A stretch of 64,000 nt of DNA from Icerya purchasi. Lineage: Eukaryota; Arthropoda; Insecta; Hemiptera; Monophlebidae. The translations under genes and the position numbers were made by a program. Below the pieces are notes generated by a model. The model ran no database searches and was not told the origin of the DNA. It saw nothing but the letters and a program-made list of their open reading frames with translations. Location of the stretch: assembly GCA_039619475.1 (NCBI GenBank), contig CM077116.1:277217258-277281257 (forward strand), given 5' to 3'. Positions within the stretch are counted from its first letter, which is position 1. Each line of letters begins with the position of its first letter. Positions 36,701 through 51,700 of this stretch are shown here, one piece after another.

Positions 36701-39700
36701 AGAATTAATGTTTACGTAAATTAAATGTTATGCGGGCGGAAGCTCTTTGATAAACAATATTATTATGTATAAATTTTAATTAAACCATATTCAAATCACT
36801 GTAAAAGAGAAATATGATCAAATGTATCAAAAACCACCAGAAAAAACGAAGATATAAAATAATGCAAAGTGTTTCAAACTAAATTCAGTTACTACATAAG
36901 AAGTCTCAAGCAGTGTAAATATTATTAACATTAATTTCAAGAAATGTGAAAAAAATTGATTACTTCGGTGTTTTGTTTTTTATTGTAAAAATACTGATTT
37001 CATGATAAAATATATTAATTTATAATTTGCATAACAATCTATAATTTTCCTACTTGTTGGCTGCATTGTCGTTAGCTGAAAGGTTTTATTAGGGAAATTA
37101 TAACTTTTACAAAGCATTTCAACACTTACCGCATTGAGACACGCAACATTAATATTCCAGCATGATGAACATGTGTACGAGTAATGGATTTCCGAAAATA
37201 AGACATGTAACGCGCTTAGCGATACTACCTGATCGTAACATATTAATCTTATTACGTGGACCGTTGCAATAGTGCTCAATAAGTAGATTTTTAATATTGT
37301 CAATAATATAATGTCGCATAAATTACGGAATGTATCTTTTGAAAAAAATCAATTGGTAATTTTGAATCATGGAAAAGGTATGTTAGAAGATAAAACAGTT
37401 TTTTGTTGAACTCGCTGAAAAGTACAGTTTATGATATAACAAAACGTTTCGAGAAGGAAAGTAGAATCGGATCTATCCATCAGAAAGGACAATTAGAAAA
37501 ACTTTCTGTTCAAGATAAACGATTTATTCATACAAATCCAAAAGTGACTACCCAAAAATCGGCTTCTAAGCTATAAGGAAGGACTCAGAAAGAAATTTCT
37601 GCTCAAACAGTCCATGGAATAATTAAACATAATAGTTCTAATTCGTCAATTCACCGAACAAAAAAAAAAGTATCTTAATTCTGCTAAAAAATATAGTTCG
37701 GCGGATGAAACGTTTTAGAACGAAGTTATTTTCATCAACGAATCAAAATTCAATACTTTTAGAAGCGATGAGAAAGACAGAATCTGGCGAATCCTAAATA
37801 GACTTACAAACGAAAAATTTAAATACAACAGTGAAGTATGGTGGCGCAGGTGTGATAGTTTGGGAGTAATTCTCTAAAAATGGGGTCGATTTAGTAATAT
37901 TTATAGAGGGAAATATGACGGCAGATACGTACATAAGAATTCTAAAAGAAAAAAACTTTTTCGTCAAAGCGCTGAAAAATTTGATATTTTCAGTTCGTTT
38001 AAGTTATTTTAAGACAATGGCCCAAAACACACGAATGATTTATATAACGTTCCAAAACTATTGGAAAGCCACCTCAGTCGTCGGATTATAATCTGATTGC
38101 AAATTTGTGGTACTATTTACACAGAAAAATTTGTCAGAGGCCAATTTTCAACCATTTTTCAACTAAAACTCGTCTACAAGAAGAATGGAATAAAATTTCA
38201 TTAGATTATCTGAAAAACCTAGTTTTATCTATGTCACAACAATTAGAATTTCTATTATTAAAAGACTTACACACTAAATATTAATAAATTACCATATCAG
38301 TTTGTTCAATTACTGTATTTTTACTTTATGTCCGAATATTAATGTTGCGTTGTTATACATGTGGAGGAGTTTTTCTTTTTATTGTGTATTATTTTGTTTT
38401 ATTATTTAATTTTGTTTTTAAATATGCCTTTCAGAAAATTTAAATTATATTTATTTTTTAAAATTCTGATTATTAAAAAGTTACTGTTTCATTTAATGAT
38501 CTTAATTCATTGTGTTTTCCGATGTCTGAATTTTAATGTTGCATAATGTATGTCAGGAGACCTGAAATTCTAAAAACAACTTAAAGAAAAATTATATCAC
38601 CTACAATTTTTAAATACAGAATTAGAAAGGAATATTAATAATAATTACAAAAATAAAAAATAATTATTGCAGAAACCAAGGAAATTGATTCAAAGATAGA
38701 AATATGCCAAAAAGTAATTGAAAAATAAACAAATATAGAACCAATATTAGGTGCCTGAATTGAATTCGGCGCATAACAAATAATTTATGTAAGATTAAAA
38801 CCCGAACAATATCGGAAGCTACTTAAGAATATGGCCGATTACTGCCTCTAAAATAGGAAGAACATATTTATCGTACTTCAGTACTGGAAATATTTAACAG
38901 TTGAATCTCAAGCTCAACTTATAAAAATGCAATTAATCGATAAATTAAAATGTAAAAAAAAATCTTGAAAATTATATTTCGTCCAAAATAAAATGAGAAC
39001 ATCTGAAGAAGTAATAAACTTATTAATTTGAAAATATCGCATCTTTTAATACGCAGTTGTGTCTGTATTTTTCTAGAATACAAAAATAAATTTAAATTGA
39101 AATTAACCTAGGCTGACATTAAAAGATAATTCTAAAATATAAATTTACAAATTTACTGTTGCAACAGTGATGTGATGTTATTTGCTAGGTTATACATCGG
39201 AAAATTATGCAGTGTATATGTGTATATTAGATTTCCAAAATGATGATATTATTGTAGTTCGTCATTACAGATGAGAAAGGTTTTAAGTGGTTTTGATGAA
39301 AGATTTTCTATAGGCGGATTTCTAACTTAAGATATGCGGATGATACGGTGCTAATAACTATCCTAAAAGATAGCCTAATATCTATGATAATTAAACTACA
39401 AAATGTGAATAGTAACTTCGGACTACAAATAAATGCTAAAAAAACGCATATTGTGATAATTGACAGAGAAGTTGAAACCTATTCACACATTAATGGATTA
39501 CAAGTAGTTAATGAATTAGTATGTGACCGTTATTGCAGAAATGAAATTAAGCGAAGGATAAATATGAGTCGCGCGGTAGTGTATAAACTGCATAAAATTT
39601 GGAAATATTCGCAGTTGTCGAAGGGTACTAAGATTCGAATTATAAAAACGGTGTTTTTTCTGCTTTTACCTATATGGCTGCGAAACATGGACTATTCGAA

Positions 39701-42700
39701 AGGAAGAAGAAAAAATAATTCAAACTTTTGAATTATGGTGTTGGCGAAAATTCTTAAGAATATCCTAGACTGAAAAGATAACAAATCTTGGAAGTATTGC
39801 AGATGATAGGCGAAAAATATAGTTTAGTGTCAACAATAAGGTTACGAATTTTACGATACTGCGGACATATCACCAGACAAACCGCTCTCCAGATGGAAAA
39901 GCAAATGTTAGAGGGCAGACCGCCGGATAAAAGACGCAGAGAAAGGCCACTACGAAGATGGTCAGATCAAGTCCTGGATTTGATACGTCCAAAATGAACA
40001 ACATTAACAGAATGCAGCAGGTTGGCTATGGATAGAAGCATATGAAGGAAAACCATTCATCAGATGGTAGTCTCATCATGATCACGAAGCCTTGCGGAGA
40101 TTACCGACGATATCATCATATTTAATCTTTATAGATACTAGAAAATTAAGGTTAGGAAAAATTAATAACAAAAATCCATCATTAGTTCCTATAATTGAAT
40201 TTTATGAAACAATTTATTAGAAAATGTAAAATCAGTGGTTTTCTCAATCGTATTTAATATATATAAAAAAAAAACAAACAAACAAAAAACGACTAGCGGT
40301 AAAAAATTGCTATCACCTATATCTGTTTAGTCCGAATTATAATTTAATGTTCCGTTTGTTAAAAGCTGACCTTTCAAAACATACTTAAATAAATCAGTTA
40401 CATTGTAATCAAAAATGTAAATATGGCGAAAAAAGTATAATTATTCTCACAAATTTTAACAATATATTTTAATATTTATCTCGCGAATGTCAAATTTTAT
40501 TTTATTCGTACCAATCGTTATTCATATTTTATACAAATAATTATGTAATAAATACCAGAATAAAGTAACGGTAACAAGATTAAATAAGACATGTTACAAC
40601 GAAAACGTTGTAAAGTAATCAAAATCAAATTAGCGAAATTATGCTTCAACATTTTCAGCTGTATTAGTTACAGAAAGTATTTTAAATCAAATAAAAAATC
40701 GCAGAATCAGCTGTATATATCAACTAATGTTGAAATAAGTTATTCACTTTTAATCCTGATGGAACTAAAAAACTTTATATCATTGGGAGGTGAAATATCA
40801 GAAAAAAATCAACAATGGACCCTTTTGAGTAGTTTAAAAAGTAAATATTTTCATCGTTTTATCAATAAATGCGTCTTAAAAACTAACTGTAATAAGGCAC
40901 GATGAGAATTCATTTTCTTCATAAAATTTTTGTATCAATTATATCGAAATAAACCGAAAAATGAATTGTTATCAAGGATTCAGAATTGAGGAGGATCTTT
41001 CCTATATTTCAGGCATGCAAATTATCATTCAAAAATGTGAAGGGGCGTGTCCAAAATCGAATTTTAAGGCATATATTAATTCTGCATTTCAATCACAATT
41101 TATTCGTGAAAAATTTTTACTAATGAATAAAACAAGAAAGGGGAATCATCAATCAAAGCAATGTAAAATCGAAATTCTGTAGATAACATAGAACAAATTA
41201 ACATAGAATTCGTTAATAAAATACCGGAATATTACTTTACTAATACCACTGTGTCTTAGTGTTTTAATTAATCTTCGAATCAAAAATAGTCAAAAAACAA
41301 AATCCAGTTGCAAACAGTTGACATACAGACTGAGGAATAGGTATGTAATATCCTTTCGTTGGCTAGAAAAATTGGATATTGTTGATTTTTGTTTATACTG
41401 TTGTAAATTAAACCATATATCTAATAAAAATTTGCGAAAAAATTATTTATAGAAATTGTAAAAATAGTGAAGTGAAGAAGGTTATAATCAATACAAAAAA
41501 TAATGAGTTTGTAACTGTAAAATGTTTAAAAACAGATAAATCATCAAGACCGGAAAATATGTAAATATTAATTCTATTAATTTTGCGATTAAATATTTGT
41601 TTTCACAATAAAACATAAAAATTTGAAGTTAAGAAGTAAAACAACTATTTTTGAGGTTATTATCAGCTCCGAGTTTATTTCATTTGGTTATTAATTTTGT
41701 TGTGATTAATTTAGAAGGACCTGTTGCATATTTTGACAGCATTTTAGTTTATAATGAATAAAAGCAATGTTACAAACAACTTATTGTCTACACAATAACA
41801 AAATTTTAACATTCAGTTAAATAAAAAAAATACAAATTTTTATTTTGAGAAAGTTCGTTATTTAGAACATTTATTCACCGATAAAAGATTACAAAAATTA
41901 TTACAATTTTAGAACTATCAACTTCTAAAAATCGACCAACTTCAGTCTTTCCTAGGAATGATATACGTCAGTTTTATTTCAAATATTTCGACAATTTTAT
42001 CAATTTCATTAAATGTTTCGACAATTCTGTTCAGAAAGACATATTATTGATCTAAAAATTGTTATAACGTTAAAAAATTAATCAAAAATTATTCAGACGA
42101 TCGAATACTACTTTCAATCCAAAACTATCAGTTGTACTAGAAACAAATGTAACATGAAAGTTAAATCCTATCTTGTCGCATAAAGTAAAAGATCTATTAC
42201 ATTCTATCGCATCCTCATCAAGATGTCTTACGGAGTAGAAAAGAAATATAGTCTATTGATAAAGAAACAATGAAATGTATCAAGCAAAAAATGTCTTTTT
42301 TAATACTTTTATGATATCCATTTGAATTATTCAACGACAATCGTCTTTTACAAATTATTTTAAATTCGAATAAACAATTACTACCGATCTAGCGCTCCAC
42401 GTTTATCATCATTATTACTTTTAGTGGAAACCATTTGATTATGCAATTGTTTATTGCAAAAGTAGAGAAAATGCTTGCATTGATTACTTATCTACGAATT
42501 TATAACCTACTCGGAATAATATACCTAAACATGAATAATGTAATCGTGTGAAAATAAAACATCTGTTGCGGACAAATGTAACGTTAAAAAACGTTGAAGA
42601 TTCAGAATTGTTGAAACTGAAAAAAAAAAAAAAAAAAAAATAATAGAAAAAGATATTTGCTCAGATTTACAGATATCACAGCATGGCAGTTTCACTATCA

Positions 42701-45700
42701 TGGATAAACGAATTGGTAAAATATATTAAAATTATATTTGAAAAGAATTACACTTCATTCATGGCAATTTTGTGAAAATGAAAAACAAATGTTCCGTAAT
42801 ACACGGTATTGGAAAACTATATCATGGTATCGAAACTATAGTTAAAGCATGTACCGTTTTGCATCGATTAAAAATGATCCACTAAAGATTTGGTATCTAT
42901 AACTATCATCTAACAGGCCGTGCCAGTGAACTCATTGATTTTGCAGAACTGATTGAAAATAAACAAATTCTTATCGTTAATTTACTCAAACTGGAGTTAA
43001 TGATCTTTAAAAAATACCAACATTAACATTTTGCAAAGCATTATATAAACTTTTTGTATCACATGAAATTCCACAAATAGCTGTTTCTAACAATTTATCA
43101 AATTTCACATCTAACGAATTTGAAATATTTTGCAAATAATTCGTTATTATTATTAAAAATATCAGTTCCATATCCAGTAATTAGCGACGAAAAGCAAAAA
43201 TATTCAACAAGTAAATAAATAAATGAACGAATCTGAAGGATTTGATTCAATTACGTTATAAAATGATAAATCGCCAACAGAATTCCATTCTGGTAAAGAG
43301 AACTAAAAGAACCAGAATTTATTTAAATCTATGGAAAATCAATCGGAATTGTAATATTAAAATTTAACCGGCCAACACGTTTTAGTTCACAATTGTATTG
43401 GAAATACTAAATGAAGAGGCGGTATCATCAAACAAAAATTAGATTAACTTCATTGCATTATTCAACTTCCAAAGTTGGAGTCAAACATCATGAAAGCCAA
43501 CTTCAACCAACAAACTCTACTCTGAATTGGACATTAATAATTGAAAAATCGGTGTACTAGGAACTAAAAAGTAGTATTATCTTTATGAAAAAAAAAAAAA
43601 AAAGAATCGACAATCTTACAACAATAATATTAGTTACAAAAAGAATTCAATTTTATTATTATTGTTTTCATTAAGATATGTAGGGCTGAGTCTATTGCTT
43701 ACAATAACTATTGATAAAAAGTGGCTATCGTTATGTTCACAATATATTTTAGTATTTATCACATGAATTTTGAACTGTATAATTATTCGTAATTTATAGA
43801 ATTCGCCATTTGTACGCTGAGGAATAATTACGTAATGGAAAACACTAGACTGAAACATACCTATTGATAGCTAATCTGAAAAATATTTTGTTATTTTACT
43901 CTTGACTTAATTAACAAATTATTAGTTTTTTTTTTGCAATGCCAAAATAAAAATTTTCTCTAATTATAAACATTTAATAGTAAAGATTTATTAATTTTGA
44001 AAAAATAACGACACAAACTATTTCGGGTATCTCCAATCACTGAGTTTATAATTACTTTAAAATTGGCCAAAAGATTTTTATTTCAATTAACCTTTTATAT
44101 TCTGAACTCTTATATTAAATAAATATTCAATAAAAAAATCTAGAAGTACCAAATATAATATTTATTTTACTTCAAAAAATATAAATTATGAATTCATAAC
44201 GTAATAAAAACAGATGCGGTGAAATTTTAGCACACGAGTTAAACAATTATTTGCATCGCGTATTAATTACTCAATATTTATAACATACCATATTTTTTCC
44301 TTATTTCAAATTTTATCTGATATATTATTTTAAAATTATAAACTTATTACGTATTACATTCCAATATCTATTGATCTTACGATGTTTTATTATAATGAGC
44401 AATTGACCAATTTGCTTCAACTTCAAATGGTCCTTTAATTTCGCTTTTTTCTGCGGTCATAACACCCAACTGGTATTTTTTAAATGATCTCGCATCCCTA
44501 TAATATAAAACCTTCAGACAGTGACGTACCAATTCAATTGCTTCGTCTTCCTTCAAATTTGGATTCTTTTCTAATGCATCTCTTAGCAGAGGAATAGCGA
44601 TATACGCTCCGTATCCAGTTGCTATTTGTTTGTCAACAAATGCAGTTCCCAGTTTATCTACAACTCCTAAAAATGGTACTCCATCTTGTATGCCGCCGAT
44701 TAGCACATTTGTCCACAACGGATCGATTTTTGATCTTCTAGTGTATAAAAATCGTGTAATCCAACAGTATAATGCCGCTGGTTTAATATTTAAACCATCA
44801 TCTAAACATTCTTCTGAGATAATTTTACCATTAATCTTGTCTTTCAAGAATTGAAAGTCAGCATAATCACCGCCAACGCCAAGTATTATATTTTTGTTTA
44901 CTTTCATGATTCGCTCGCAGTTATTAAACCGAGCTAATGATCCATACGAACCTAATACATCAGCCGCAATAATTACACCTCCATCAAATGTTATGCCTAT
45001 AACAGATGTTGCGGTGGTTATCGGAGTATGAAAATGTTTAAATTCGTCAACGAGGGAATCACAGTCATTTTTCTTATTTTTATTTAATATTAAACTTTCC
45101 GAATTTACATTGAAAACATCTGTATTAAAATTCAACATTTTTATAATATTAAAAATCACTTATTTAAATTTAATATTCGTTTAACTTGAAAAAGCTCGAT
45201 TCACTAAACAAAAAAGCGTAAACTCACTATAACAATTTTATTGGCTCAGTGTCTATTCCTTAAAATAATTATATTTCGATTTCGATACATAAACAATTAT
45301 CGTATTGAAAATAATTCACATTTTGAATTCAAACTTAAAATCTATAAATTTATAGTTTAAAATTAAATATTATCAAAGAAAATAATAAACTTTTACATAT
45401 AATATTTTTCTTTCAAATCTTTTAGTTTTGTAAATGTTTAAGTAGTCCACGACAGTCGTACATATAGTGAAACAGTTAAGGCCGTGGAATTTTGTAGTTC
45501 TATAAAATCCTATTAAAGATAGAAAGGAATTAAATGAAACTTAAAATCCCCTTTTTTTTACAATACTCGGAGAATTCGCATGCAATAAAGAAATACTACA
45601 ACACAGAATCAATAATTATGCAGTTTTACATATTTTCCAACAAATCATAAGGGTAGGTATAAGAGATCGAAGTAGAATAAAGCGGCATTCGCAAGAACAG

Positions 45701-48700
45701 TAAAGATGTATTATGGGAAGAAATAAAACGGTTAGCAAATTAATCTACTGATGACGATTTCTGTGGTTTCCTGTAGTCATTGTTGAACCGCTATCTATGT
45801 TGAACTGTTTGGCCTTATCAGCTGCTTTTTGATCCTGTTCTATCTTCTACATAGTGGTCGACGGTGACGTGTCAATTAACTGGTCGAGTTGCACAAAATT
45901 ATTTATTTTTACTGCACTTACAGCGTTACTTTACAGTATACGTTCCCTTGTCTGGACCATGCAAATGCGATATAACCTTTATTACGCTCTTCCTTTGTTG
46001 CGGCTAGTAACTGTTGTGTTTGTTTTGTGAGATCTTCTTCAGTGTAAATTTTCTGGTCGGGTTTTATGTTATCCAAACCTATATCTAATTACTGGTCAAT
46101 TTCTGTAAATAGAGCTATTCCCAATTATCTGTTTTTTTGTTTTTTTTGAGGGCCATCCTTATATCATTATCATTTAAATTTACATTCAGCTTATCAGCGA
46201 TAATTTTTACCTTCTTTTTAATATTTTCATCATTTTCTAATGGTAGACCACTAATTGTCTGCTTTTGAGTAGTTGTAATTTATCTATCTCTGTTTGTGTC
46301 TCTTCCTGCCATTCCAATAACATACTTATCTCCTTTTTTAGACCCGTTATTTTAACTTTAAAGTCGTTGACTAATGACTTTTTATTAGTTTTTATATATA
46401 CATATATATATTGTTGACGCTTAGTAAATTTCTGGCTCTGTCACCAGTTTGTGTAATTATTCTTAAACAAAGATTATTTGTGACACATTTGAAACAAGTT
46501 GACAATAATGCAACGATTAAACATGAAATACGATCTACTTTAATATTTTTATATTACTGGAAAAACGCTTAAAAAGAAAAATGATTAGCTGTGCACAATG
46601 AAGATCGTCAGGCCTGGATTTAGGGGGCGGGGTCTAGGGTGGCTGCAGCCCCGGGCCCCGCCTTATAAAGGGGACCCCAAAAGACACCCATTTCCGACAT
46701 ATAATGAAAAATTAATCTATCATTTGTCATATACACGAATTTTTTTCTAAATAAATAGAATTAACTTTACAAGAGCAAGTGCATTTTTTAATACATTTAT
46801 TTGTTAATAATTTTCTATCTATTTTTATTTCCTCCTAGAGGTGGGAATTTCGTAATAGTAAAATTTCGAGTTCCGTAAAAACGTACCAGAAATTTGTTGT
46901 TTTAAGGTATATATAACGAGTTGAAATCAACCTTTTTAGGAAATGTCTATATGAATGTGTGTGCGTGTGTACACGCGCAACACACGCACACACACTATCC
47001 TTTTATGCAAATCTTTGGTTAAAATTTGCTGAAAAATTCATTGTTCAAAATTATATATATATTTTTTTTTGACATCGAAAATTCTACCTATTGTCTATAT
47101 AATATTTAGTTTTATTTACATTAATAATCTTGAATTTAAAATAATATAATTAAATTAAATTAAATTAAAGAAAATTTAGTTTTTCTGTAAAATCGATAAT
47201 TTTGTCACTTCTGAAAAATATTTCCGTAGTCCCCGGGCCTATCATATACTTAATCCAGGCCGGAAAATCGCGCAAACTTTTTCGTTTTGTCATAAAACAG
47301 CTATATATCAGTGAAAATAAGGCATATTCATTTTTTTGTTTTTATGGAAACTCTGTAGTGAAGTTTCGGATTCAAATAACTTCTTAATGTGTTTATTGCT
47401 ATTTCAAATTAATCATAACGGATTTTTTTTCATTTTTTTTCAGGAATGCATTCAACCGGTTAAAGTTGAAAAAACTGCAGTAAGCACCGGGGCAAAAATT
47501 AAAATTGAAAACGATGGATCTTACGTCCGTTATTCTGAGGTGGATTAGTTACGTCTGATAAATTTTTGTCTTCTATAAATATTAATTTAATATTTGCACT
47601 AATTTTCCATTTATTTAATTTAACAGGGTGGCTCGACCCAGAAACTAGCAAGAGTGGATATATCGTTAAGCGACTGTTTAGCATGCAGTGGTTGTATAAC
47701 TACTGCAGAAACTGTCTTGATTACACAACAAAGTCATGAGGAAATGATGCGTGTAATCAAAGAAAATAATAAGCTACGAAATGTACGTATTATATTTACG
47801 AATCTCGAGGAAATATATTTTTTGATTTGCAAATACACTAATAACTACAGCGCATTATTAATATTTTTACAAATAGAACGGAGAAAAGGGAAAATTAATT
47901 GTTATGACGTTGTCTCCTCAACCATTATTGTCTTTAGCAGCCTTGTTCAATTTATCGGCGAAAGATCTGCTATTAAAATTAGCTGGTAAGAAATTTATTT
48001 ATTTATTTATTTATTGAGAATGAAATATGTAAGCCATTAAGGAACAGAAAAGGCGAAATGAATATTTCAGAGAAAAACAGTCATACTTAAAATTTTTCAG
48101 AGAGTAATTAACGGATTTGTTGCATATTAAATTATAATATATGTAACTTACAATTGTAAAATTTGATAAAACTCTTATTCGTTCACTAACTTATGATAAA
48201 CAAGATCTGAAAAATAAAAAAGTTTTGTTTTTAATTTTTAAATTCGCCTTTTCTATTTTCAACGGTCTTATATTGACACATAATATGAAAGGTCACTCAT
48301 TAATATATAATTTGCAGAAGAAGCAAGTAACAAAACCGCAACGATTTTACTGAAATATGAACAACATAAAACAGCTAATCGTTTATAAAATAACGTATAA
48401 AAATTAAAAGCAACATGTAAGACATAGAATTATCTTTCGCTGGGAAAAAAATGAATAAAAAAAAACAGAAAACGAAAGAAAAAAATAAACAAAAACAAGA
48501 CCCGTGGCTAAATAGTATTAAACGCGTGTGTGTATATATATATATATATATATTAATTACAACGTAATTCTTAGGCTACCTCCCATTAGAAAAAATGTCC
48601 CAAAAAATGTCCCAATTTTATGTAACGTTTGTTATATTTTATAGGATTTTTGTTATTGTTATTTAAAAAATGTCACAATCTTATGTAACGAAAAAATGCT

Positions 48701-51700
48701 TTAATTTTATATAATGAAAGTTAAATGTTAGGATAGGATTTTTGTGATTATGTTATTTTTTTTGTGTTGATGCCAGTAAGAATTACGTTGGAAATTTTGA
48801 TCATTTTATACAAAGTATAGAAGAGAAAGAAACAGAAATGAAAGCAAGAGGGGTCAAGGGGCACAGCCCTTTGCGAGGCCAAATGGCCGAGTTTATATAT
48901 ATATATATATATATATTACGTAACCTGTCAAATGCATGACGAGTTACGTAATAAATAATATCCTATATTTACAATTTTTTATATCCCTGTCGAATAACTT
49001 TAAATGCACTCTAAGAAAATTATCGGAGTGGTCACAATTTCCTATTTATTTCTTTTCTTTCGAATTATTTAACAATTAATAATTATTATTATTATTAATT
49101 ATATATAACCAAAGATTCGAAAAATTTGGTAGCTGTATAAAAAAAAAATATTTCAAAATTAATATACAAATCAAAATAATTCAATTTATAATACACAATT
49201 ATACCAATACATAACAAAAAATTATATATTTATTTTTTCTAGTCTGTTATATTGAAGTATTTGCATTCTACATCCCACGCTGATATTATTTCTGGTTCCG
49301 CTAACTGGTATTATTTTATAGCTTCTGATATAACATATTACTGATACTTTTGCTGTTACGTAATCTTCGATTCTCCAAATATTAATCAAATTTAATACGA
49401 TTTTCATCTTCTATCGCCGCCATGATTAATTGATGAAAAGATAACCAATATTTTTAAATCCGAAACCGCTTTACAAATTTTGTTTTATCACCATTACAAT
49501 CCTTCAAATTATTCTTAATTTTTTATTATAATTATTAATTAAAATATAACAAATTCTATTAAATACATTAACGGTCATTTTTTGAATAATAAAAATGATT
49601 CTAAAAAAAAACGGATTCTTTAGAAAAGTAAAATATAAATTAATATAATTCCTTTTAAATAAAACTTATTCTACGTACTACTACCGACTAGCCAGAAATT
49701 ATCTAAAATAATAAGCCAGAAACTTACTTAATTATTCATATATACAAACTTATTTTTACCGTTATTACTATTATTATTACTATTACATATTACTGGTTCT
49801 CTCCTTTCTCATGCTCCGAGAATTTCCTGAGCTTCTAAGATATACTTAATACCTTATCATTTCTATAAATTCCTGTTATGCCCTGTTATGGCTAAAACGC
49901 CATAATACCCTCCGAAAACGTTTCTGAGTGTTAACGAAGACACTATGCCTGTACGGTTCACCCTCGGAATCTCCCTTACATTATAATTACAACCCGCATA
50001 CACATTTATCGTAGTTTAACTTCTATCCTGCTAAACAACTTATTTACTCTGACAAATCCAAGCGGTTCTTCCTTTTCATAATTTTGTTAATTTAACTAAA
50101 ATACCCTAAACTTGACACATTACATTAATGAAATATATACATTATTAAACATTATGCAGTTACAAAATTAATTCACCTTAAAATCGACCGAAATTGCTTT
50201 TAATAAATTATATTTTCGTTTTTGCTAAAATTACACAACTCGCTAACTTAATATAATCCTAAATGCTATTTTAACTATAAATTATGCACATATATATTTT
50301 TATTTTTATTTTTTATTTTTTATTTATTATTTATATCAACTAGAATATTTATTATTGACTAATTAATTTCATTGTCTCACGACACTCACCGATTCACATG
50401 TATAAATGTAATATATATATATATATATATAATTCCATAAAAAATCAATAATGATATACACAAAACAGCTACAATTCATTTGACTTTTTTCCGAAACTTC
50501 CATAACCAAATGGGCTTGTGGGAGCCCTATACACATTATTAATACTAAATTTTGATTTTCTCTTGCATTATTTACGAAACTTACTAAATTATACGCAAAT
50601 TTTATCTGCGTTACTACCCACATTATTTTCTCTAATTCCTGTTCCCAATCTCATTTTTCTTCGCTTCAAGACTCGCTTCTATACCTTAAAGCTCCATTTC
50701 CTATTTTTCCTCCACTTTCCTCACTAAATTCCCTTCAACGCCACTAATTTTCCTTCCGACCATTTCTTCCAAGTTGCTTTCCAAATTATTTAAATTCCAA
50801 CTCTGTTTCTCCTCTAAGTTACTTTCCAAATTTTTTAAATTCCTACTTTGTATTTCCTCCAAGTCACTTTCCAAATTATTTAAATTTCTACTCTGTATTT
50901 CCTCCAAGTCATTTTCCAAATTAATTAAATTCCTACTCGGTTTCTCCTCCATACTATACGCATATTTCACCGGCATTACCTCAACCGTGTTCTAATCGAC
51001 ATTTTTCTTTAAGTCTTTGATCTCATTCTCTTTTTCTTCCAGTTTGGCTTTATTCCAATGGAATTCCGTTCCCATCCACCTTTCTCTTTCTTTCATTAAA
51101 TCTTCCTTAATTTTCCTAATCTTATCCTCTACCGTCTCTTCCAAGTCTCTATCCGTACTTCCGATGAATGCCATAATTCCGTTTTCCATATCTTCCAAAT
51201 TTCTACGCTGTTTTTCAAACTCTCACTTATTCCCTTAATTCTTTTTTCCATTTTATTTTCCATATTATTTATTCTCTTATTTAAACTTTCATCTAAATTG
51301 TTCTCATTTAATTCTTTGTACTAATTAAAATATTTTTTATCTAAATTTTTATATTGATTATCAAATTTAGTATTCATTTCATTAAATTTATTATTTATAT
51401 TATTATTCATGTTGCTAATTAACGATTTCATAAATGATTGTATCTGCACCATAGAGCTTTTTTCTGGTTCTTGTAATATTTCGTATCGACTTCATCTCTT
51501 TTCAAAGAGGCACCGAATTCGGTCAGTGCGTGATATACTTTCCTTTGTTCGTTAGCATTGTATTTAGTTTTATTTCATTTATAATATTCGTTATTATCCT
51601 TAGGCCGTGGTTTTTCGAGTATTAATATTTGTTCCTTCTTGATTTCTTCATTAATCGCACTAATTAACTCTTCCTTCGTTTTGATGTTACGGCATTTTAA

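Noticed and set aside
36980..37303. 107-codon minus frame overlapping the Tc1 left end
   Set aside because: Overlaps the transposon terminus and has no family resemblance; chance frame.
49222..49407. Minus frame faintly like a retroelement aspartic protease
   Set aside because: It lies in the right order after the gag remnant, but has no clear catalytic DTG/DSG triad.
49900..49945. GAAAACGTTTCTGAG resembling the 3' half of the hammerhead-like motif
   Set aside because: No CTGATGA at the proper distance upstream.
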